NCBI GenBank assembly: GCA_020636995.1
Contig: JACJWU010000009.1
Coordinates: 1 to 54,630, forward strand
Direction: 5' to 3'
From: Actinomycetota bacterium
Lineage (GTDB): Bacteria; Actinomycetota; Actinomycetes; S36-B12; UBA10799
Length of the DNA stretch: 54,630 nt
In this document: positions 49,837 through 54,630 of the stretch, piece by piece
How positions within the stretch are numbered: position 1 is the stretch's first letter
How the letters are laid out: each line of letters begins with the position of its first letter
Notes under the pieces: model-generated
What the model was told of the DNA's origin: nothing
Database searches by the model: none
What the model saw: the letters and a program-made list of their open reading frames with translations, nothing else
Position numbers and translations under genes: made by a program

Positions 49837-50311
49837 CGAACAGCCCCTCCATCTCCACGACCTCGATGAAGCCCGATTCGAGGTCGACCACCGGCACCAC
49901 ATCGACCACGAACGGGATCAGGACCTGCCCGTGATCGGTGGCCACCGCCAGGACGTCGTGGCCCGGGAGGTGAAGGACCTCCGTGACCGTGCCCCGGGTC
50001 TGCCCCACAACACGGACCTGCAGACCCTCGAGCTGGTGGTCATAGAACTCGTCAGGGTCGTCGGGTAGCTCGTCGCCGAGCACAACCTCGACCCACCGCC
50101 CACGTAGCGCTTCAGCGTCGTCGCGATCGCGACATCCGTCGAACAACACCATGAGTCGCGACCCGATCCGCGACTCGACCACGGTGCGGGGACGGTCGTC
50201 GATGAACACGGTAATGCCTTCGGCGAAGCGCTCTTCGGGCTGATCCGTGGTGGGCACAACGGTGACCCACCCCCGCACACCGTGCGGCTTGCCTATGCGG
50301 CCCACGGCCAC
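49826..50311 (-). CDS. rimM: 16S rRNA processing protein RimM
   Basis: A 161-residue two-domain factor that binds S19 and helps assemble the 30S head. The opening AVGRIGKPHGVRGWVTVVPTT is the N-terminal barrel signature, and EFYDHQLEGLQVRV begins the PRC-barrel, ending IPFVVDVVPVVDLESGFIEV. It lies 11 nt after the next gene (khpA) on the minus strand and overlaps trmD. Confidence 0.94.
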   Translation of the reverse strand: MAVGRIGKPHGVRGWVTVVPTTDQPEERFAEGITVFIDDRPRTVVESRIGSRLMVLFDGCRDRDDAEALRGRWVEVVLGDELPDDPDEFYDHQLEGLQVRVVGQTRGTVTEVLHLPGHDVLAVATDHGQVLIPFVVDVVPVVDLESGFIEVVEMEGLFDAD

Positions 50312-50322
50312 GCGCTGCTCGG

Positions 50323-50574
50323 TCAGCGGCCGTTCACATCCACGAAGTCGACGCGCACGCCACGACCACCAGCGATCGCGTTGATGACCGTGCGCAGGGA
50401 CTTCGCAGTCCGGCCAGCACGACCGATGACGCGTCCGAGGTCCTCGGGGTGGACGGTCACCTTCAGCAACGTGCCCCGCCCGCGACCTTGCTTCTCACGC
50501 ACGGTCACGTCGTCGGGGTGGTCCACGATCCCGGAGACAAGGTGCTCCAGGGCCTCTGCCAGAGGCCTAGCCAT
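50323..50574 (-). CDS. khpA: KH domain RNA-binding protein (KhpA/YlqC)
   Basis: An 83-residue single KH-domain protein. From the ATG at 50574, ARPLAEALEHLVSGIVDHPD is followed by VTVHPEDLGRVIGRAGRTAK with the GxxG loop (GRAG), and VNAIAG-type sequence. The family binds RNA, often with KhpB, and affects cell division or translation in Gram-positives. It overlaps the rpsP stop by 8 nt and precedes rimM, the standard order. The alternative ATG six codons upstream lies inside rpsP. Confidence 0.93.
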   Translation of the reverse strand: MARPLAEALEHLVSGIVDHPDDVTVREKQGRGRGTLLKVTVHPEDLGRVIGRAGRTAKSLRTVINAIAGGRGVRVDFVDVNGR

Positions 50575-51085
50575 CGGCCTGCGCGGCGTCACCGGCTTCG
50601 GCGGCGGGCTCCTCGGCAGCGGGCTCCTCGGCAGGCGCCTGCTCCGCAGCCGGCTCCTCCGCGGGGGCTTCGGCCGCAGGGGCCTCGTCCACAGGGGCGA
50701 CCTTGGGCTTCTTCGGGGCCTTCTCCTCGGCCTCCTTCAGCCCGGCGGCCTCGGCGGCTGCGGCGGCGAAGACAGTCTTGCGGTCGGCCTTCTCCTCGGC
50801 GGTCTGCAGCGTGCCCTCGGCACCGGCCTCACCCTTGAACTTCTGCCAGTCACCAGTGACCTTGAGCAGAGCGAGAACGGCCTCGGTCGGCTGTGCACCG
50901 ACGCCGAGCCAGTACTGGACCCGCTCAGAATCGATCTGGATCAGCGACGGCTGCTCCTTGGGGTGGTACAGACCGATCTCCTCGATCGACCGACCGTCGC
51001 GCTTGTTGCGCGCATCGGCGATGACGACGCGGTACTGCGGGTTGCGGATCTTGCCGAGCCGCTTCAACTTGATCTTGACTGCCAC
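50567..51085 (-). CDS. rpsP: 30S ribosomal protein S16 with long acidic tail
   Basis: A 172-residue S16 from the GTG at 51085, preceded by AGGAGA. The core of about 80 residues is normal: AVKIKLKRLGKIRNPQYRVV, KRDGRSIEEIGLYHP and WLGVGAQPTEAVLALLKVTGDW. Residues about 85-172 are an extension, first Ala/Lys-rich, then Ala/Glu/Pro repeats such as APAEEPAAEQAPAEEPAAEE. S16 is usually 80-100 residues, so the tail doubles it. It is first in the rpsP-khpA-rimM-trmD operon. Confidence 0.94.
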   Translation of the reverse strand: MAVKIKLKRLGKIRNPQYRVVIADARNKRDGRSIEEIGLYHPKEQPSLIQIDSERVQYWLGVGAQPTEAVLALLKVTGDWQKFKGEAGAEGTLQTAEEKADRKTVFAAAAAEAAGLKEAEEKAPKKPKVAPVDEAPAAEAPAEEPAAEQAPAEEPAAEEPAAEAGDAAQADG

Positions 51086-51262
51086 TGCGGATGTATCTCC
51101 TGTTGTCGAATGTCGTTCCCGGCGCATGTGTGGGGTCACCCACGGCCAGGCCCGTCAAGTCTGCGTTCCCCGTGAGAGAGGGCGGGGCACTCATCAATTC
51201 TGCCAGATGCCGCATCCGGGGCGGGCTCCGGGCATCATTTCGAGTCACGCCCCCAATTACGT

Positions 51263-51299
51263 TGTGAATATCTGGCGATTGAGTGCGCAGGTATTCACA
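51263..51299. promoter_or_regulatory. inverted repeat between ffh and rpsP
   Basis: TGTGAATA at 51263-51270 and TATTCACA at 51292-51299 form a perfect 8-bp inverted repeat with a 21-base spacer. It lies 11 bases past the ffh stop and about 180 bases upstream of rpsP. It is AT-rich compared with its surroundings. It could be a regulator site for the rpsP promoter or a stem ending the ffh transcript. The rest of the 224-base gap shows only GC-rich sequence. Confidence 0.4.
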
Positions 51300-51309
51300 C
51301 GCTGATGCG

Positions 51310-52833
51310 CTAGTTGCCCCCGCCGAGCAACTTGGTGAACTCGTCGGGCAACTGATCCGGTGTGAAAGGTGCATCGGGCTGCTGCTCGGTGACACCGGCG
51401 TCCTGCTGGGCACGTTTGGCCGGGTTGCCGCTGCGACCCTTCTTCGCCTTCGGCGGCTTGCCCTTGCCCTTCGCCTTCTTCGACATGCCCGGCATCGGGG
51501 GCATGCCAGGCACCCCGGGCATCCCTCCCCCGCCGCTGCGCATGCGCTTCATCATCTTCTGCGCTTCGGTGAAGCGATCGACGAGGTTGTTGACGTCCGA
51601 CACCTGCACGCCGGCGCCCTTGGCGATCCGGGCCCGCCGGGAACCGTTGAGCACCTTGGTGTCGCGGCGCTCCTGCGGTGTCATGGAGTGGATGATCGCG
51701 GCGACCCGGTCGAGTTCCCGGTCGTCGATCTGCTCGAGTTGCTTACGAGCCTCGGCCATCCCGGGCAGCATCCCGAGCAGTTTGCCCAGGGAGCCCATCT
51801 TCTTGACCGCCTGCATCTGTTCGAGGAACTCCTCGAGAGTGAAGGCGTCACCACGGGCGACCTTGTCGGCCATGCGCTGGGCCTGGTCGGCGTCGAATGC
51901 ACGCTCCGCCTGCTCGATGAGCGTGAGCACGTCGCCCATGTCGAGGATGCGGGAGGCCATGCGATCGGGGTGGAAGACCTCGAGGTCCTCCACCTTCTCC
52001 CCGACCGAGGCGAACATGATCGGGGCCCCGGTGGCCTCGCGCACGGACAGGGCCGCACCACCGCGTGCATCACCATCGAGCTTGGTGAGAACCACCCCGT
52101 CGACGCCCACGCCGTCCTGGAAGGCCGCCGCGGTCTGCACCGCGTCCTGTCCGATCATGGCGTCGATCACAAGGAGCAGTTCGTCGGGCTCGACGGCGTC
52201 CCTGATGGCCTTGGCCTGCCCCATCAACTCCTCATCGATGGCCAGCCGGCCAGCAGTGTCGATGATGACCACGTCGTACAGCGAGCGTTCGGCCTCGGCC
52301 AGGGAGTCCCTGGCCACCTTCACCGGGTCACCGACGCCGTTGCCAGGCTCCGGGGCGTACGACGGCACCCCAGCCCGCTCAGCCACGATCTGCAACTGGT
52401 TGACGGCGTTCGGCCGCTGGAGGTCGGCGGCCACCAGCACCGGAGTGTGGCCCTGATTCGCGAGGTACTTGGCCAGCTTGCCGGCCAGTGTGGTCTTACC
52501 GGCGCCCTGCAGGCCCAGCAGCATGATCACCGTGGGCGGCTTCTTCGCCAGGCGCAGGTTGCGCGTCTCGCCGCCGAGGATCACGATCAGTTCCTCGTTG
52601 ACGATCTTCACGACCTGCTGCGCGGGGTTCAGGCTCGCAGAGACCTCCTCGCCCATCGCGCGTTCCTTGACGCGGGTTGTGAAGGTGCGCACCACCGGCA
52701 AGGACACGTCGGCTTCGAGCAGGGCTCGCCGGATCTCACGGACGGTCTCGTCGATGTCCGCCTCGGACAGCCGTCCTTTGCCGCGCAGACCCTTGAAGGT
52801 CGCGGTCAAGCGGTCGGACAGGGAATTGAACAT
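51310..52833 (-). CDS. ffh: signal recognition particle protein Ffh
   Basis: A 507-residue SRP GTPase from the ATG at 52833. The N domain (FNSLSDRLTATFKGLRGKG) is followed by the G domain with LLGLQGAGKTTLAGKLA, then VVIIDTAGRLAIDEELM and KLDGDARGGAALS. The Met-rich M domain includes MGSLGKLLGMLPGM and GSRRARIAKGAGVQVSDVNN, ending in a basic Lys/Pro-rich tail. It directs ribosomes with membrane-protein nascent chains to the membrane with FtsY. The frame to 53109 upstream is non-coding. Confidence 0.97.
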   Translation of the reverse strand: MFNSLSDRLTATFKGLRGKGRLSEADIDETVREIRRALLEADVSLPVVRTFTTRVKERAMGEEVSASLNPAQQVVKIVNEELIVILGGETRNLRLAKKPPTVIMLLGLQGAGKTTLAGKLAKYLANQGHTPVLVAADLQRPNAVNQLQIVAERAGVPSYAPEPGNGVGDPVKVARDSLAEAERSLYDVVIIDTAGRLAIDEELMGQAKAIRDAVEPDELLLVIDAMIGQDAVQTAAAFQDGVGVDGVVLTKLDGDARGGAALSVREATGAPIMFASVGEKVEDLEVFHPDRMASRILDMGDVLTLIEQAERAFDADQAQRMADKVARGDAFTLEEFLEQMQAVKKMGSLGKLLGMLPGMAEARKQLEQIDDRELDRVAAIIHSMTPQERRDTKVLNGSRRARIAKGAGVQVSDVNNLVDRFTEAQKMMKRMRSGGGGMPGVPGMPPMPGMSKKAKGKGKPPKAKKGRSGNPAKRAQQDAGVTEQQPDAPFTPDQLPDEFTKLLGGGN

Positions 52834-52903
52834 AGAAGCACTCCAAGGGATCGGGTTCCAGCGTAACCGCAGAGGTGTGCGACCCACACCGTCCCGGCGC
52901 GGG

Positions 52904-54630
52904 TCAGGAACCGGCCAGGGTCCCCCGCACGGCTGCCAGCGCCGCCTCCGCCTTACTCGGGGACAGCGGCTCGCCGGCCTCATTGGTGAGGAAGAAGACG
53001 TCGACCACCTCCGAACCCAGTGTCGAGACCTTGGCTCCGTCCACGTTGACTCCGGCCGATGCCAGCGCCGACGTGATCCAGTAGAGAAGCCCGGCCCGGT
53101 CGTGGGCACGCACCTCGAGAACCGTGGCCCGGCTCGACCCGTCCGGGATCAAGGCCACCGTGGGCTCGGGACGTGGATCCTCACTCACGGCATAGGCACG
53201 CTCCCGCTCGCTGAGGCGTCGGCTGAGGTCCATCTCGCCGGAGACCGCCCGCCGGATGTCCGCCGCCAAACGATCATCGCCGGGAGGCTCGCCGAACTGC
53301 GTCTGCACGGTCCACCGGATGACCGCCCGGGTCCCCTGGGTGCGGCTGACGGCGTCCCGCACACTGAGACGGTTGATGGCCAGCACACCCGCACAGCGAC
53401 TCAGCAGGCCAACGGAGTCCGCAGCGCCGACGGTCACCACCACCTCGGTCTCCCCCACCCGCTCGCAGTCGACCGTGACTCCCGGAGCCGTCCACAACCC
53501 CTCGGAGACGTCTTCCAGCAACGGTTCGATGACAGGTTCGCCACCGGCCAGGACCGCATGTGTCCGGCGTACCAGGACCTCTGTGAGGTTCTGCTTCCAC
53601 GGGCTCCACGCCGCAGGGCCCGTGGCTGCGGCATCCGAGACCGTCAGCCAGTGGAGCAGATCGAGGAACTCCCGGTTGCCGACAGCCTCGGCCACCATGC
53701 CGATCACCGCTGGATCGTCGATGTCCCGCCGGGTCGCCACATCGGGCAGGAGCAGGTGGTACCGCACGAGGTTCACGAGCACTTCGGTGTCCGCTGCGTC
53801 GAAACCGAGCATGGGACCGATATCCGCCACGAGTTCCACCCCGATGTCGGTGTGATCGCCTGCGCGACCCTTGCCGATGTCGTGCAGAAGCGCCCCGACG
53901 AGCAGGAGGTCCGGACGGGAGACCTTTCGTGTGTGTGTGGAGGCCGCGACGGCCGTCTCGACGAGGTGCCGGTCGACAGTGAACCTGTGGACGGGGTTGC
54001 GTTGTGGCGCCGAGCGCACCACCGACCATCCGGGGATCAACCGCGAGATGAGGTCGGCCTGATCCATCGCTTCCCAGATCGGCACCGTCCAGCGTCCGGC
54101 ACCCAGCAGGCTCACAAGACTCTCACGCGCTTGCCGGGGCCAGGGCACGGGCAGTGGCGCGGATTCCTGGGCGAGCCGATCGACGGTGTGTGGGGCGAGT
54201 CGAAGACCGGCCTGAGCAGCCGACGCGGCCGCCCGAAGCATGAGGGTGGCATCACGATCCGGTCGGGCGTCCTGCGCCAGAACCACCTCGGATTCCTGGA
54301 CGACGACGCCGTCGGACAACGGTTCCCGCTCGGTGGTCCGCCTGATCTTGCGCAGCCTCGGCAGCGACTTCCTCTTGACCTGCCTGCCGACCCTGCCCCA
54401 TGCCACAGAGCTGACGAAGGAGATGGTCCGGCCCGCGGCACACACAGCGCGCAGTAGTTCGTCCTCGTCCTCATACCCGAGCATCTCGGCGACCTGAGGC
54501 TGCTCCTGCTGTGTGAGCCGGTCGGTCGCACGACCAGTCGCCACGTGGAGCGCGTCCCGGGCATCGAGGAGGGTCAACTTCGCGCTGGACAGGGAATTGT
54601 GGGGTGGGCTGATGACCCAACTGGCGGCCA
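52904..54630 (-). CDS. glnD: [protein-PII] uridylyltransferase GlnD, 5' end cut by window edge
   Basis: The frame is open from the window edge (54630) to the stop at 52904, giving about 575 C-terminal residues of GlnD, the nitrogen sensor that modifies PII proteins. The nucleotidyltransferase domain is mostly outside. Present are the helical region with LLDARDALHVATGRATDRL, the HD domain (LLVGALLHDIGKGRAGDHTD), and two ACT domains (VVVTVGAADSVGLLSRCAGV and VLEVRAHDRAGLLYWITSAL), where glutamine binds. It lies 70 bases upstream of ffh. glnB and amtB, if nearby, would be outside the window. Confidence 0.93.
   Translation of the reverse strand, partial: AASWVISPPHNSLSSAKLTLLDARDALHVATGRATDRLTQQEQPQVAEMLGYEDEDELLRAVCAAGRTISFVSSVAWGRVGRQVKRKSLPRLRKIRRTTEREPLSDGVVVQESEVVLAQDARPDRDATLMLRAAASAAQAGLRLAPHTVDRLAQESAPLPVPWPRQARESLVSLLGAGRWTVPIWEAMDQADLISRLIPGWSVVRSAPQRNPVHRFTVDRHLVETAVAASTHTRKVSRPDLLLVGALLHDIGKGRAGDHTDIGVELVADIGPMLGFDAADTEVLVNLVRYHLLLPDVATRRDIDDPAVIGMVAEAVGNREFLDLLHWLTVSDAAATGPAAWSPWKQNLTEVLVRRTHAVLAGGEPVIEPLLEDVSEGLWTAPGVTVDCERVGETEVVVTVGAADSVGLLSRCAGVLAINRLSVRDAVSRTQGTRAVIRWTVQTQFGEPPGDDRLAADIRRAVSGEMDLSRRLSERERAYAVSEDPRPEPTVALIPDGSSRATVLEVRAHDRAGLLYWITSALASAGVNVDGAKVSTLGSEVVDVFFLTNEAGEPLSPSKAEAALAAVRGTLAGS

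Noticed and set aside
52469..54457. 662-codon plus-strand frame opposite ffh and glnD
   Set aside because: It crosses two unrelated genes on the opposite strand and shows no protein-family features; a composition shadow.

Overview
The window is a high-GC chromosomal segment from an actinobacterium. The evidence is dense GC-rich coding with many GTG starts and 1-8 nt stop/start overlaps, and a gene order that matches the actinobacterial core: rimP-nusA-ylxR-infB-rbfA-truB-ribF, dxr-rip1-ispG-GNAT, rpsB-tsf-pyrH, frr-cdsA-rlmN, a WhiG/FliA-type sigma factor with xerC and dprA, rnhB-lepB-rplS-trmD-rimM-khpA-rpsP-ffh, and glnD. I cannot name the genus. Both ends cut genes: an ATP-grasp protein on the left and glnD on the right.

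Region 1 (1-11.8 kb) is an accessory cell-surface polysaccharide locus. It holds three ATP-grasp ligases, a flippase, two GT4 glycosyltransferases, a GT2 glycosyltransferase, an O-antigen-ligase/polymerase family protein, a beta-propeller protein resembling the N-terminal domain of GINT1, and a lipoprotein clan GH-A glycosidase. Together these could build, modify, flip, polymerise and trim one surface polymer. The three ATP-grasp proteins suggest amide- or amino-acid-type decoration.

Region 2 (11.8-33.8 kb) is mostly core. It carries ribF, truB, a DHH phosphoesterase, rbfA, a DUF503 gene, infB, ylxR, nusA and rimP (all minus strand). A plus-strand set follows: a Tat-type lipoprotein, a ferritin-like protein and a lipoprotein sugar dehydrogenase. 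Next come proS and a secreted GH31 glycosidase of the sulfoquinovosidase (YihQ) type. Then come a GNAT gene, ispG, rip1, dxr, rlmN, cdsA and frr.

Region 3 (33.8-41.1 kb) interrupts the frr-pyrH neighbourhood that is contiguous in many bacteria. It carries a cation diffusion facilitator, an ECF sigma factor coupled to a DUF4349 membrane protein, an acyl-CoA thioesterase, a DUF2804 protein and a feoABC ferrous-iron operon. feoA and the 5' part of feoB contain a dense cluster of apparent single-base losses in G/C runs. A possible iron box lies just upstream of feoA.

Region 4 (41.1-54.6 kb) is translation, secretion and recombination core: pyrH, tsf, rpsB, an M23-like protein, the WhiG/FliA-type sigma factor, xerC, dprA, DUF2469, rnhB, lepB, rplS, trmD, rimM, khpA, rpsP, ffh and glnD.

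The observations most worth following are the feoAB frameshift cluster, the GH31 enzyme whose expected sulfonate-binding arginine is a glutamine, the three ATP-grasp genes in the polysaccharide locus, and two intergenic regions each with four arms of an inverted repeat (nusA-ylxR, and upstream of the ECF sigma gene). I saw no rRNA, tRNA, CRISPR array, insertion sequence or prophage gene. No gene-free stretch exceeds about 270 bases.
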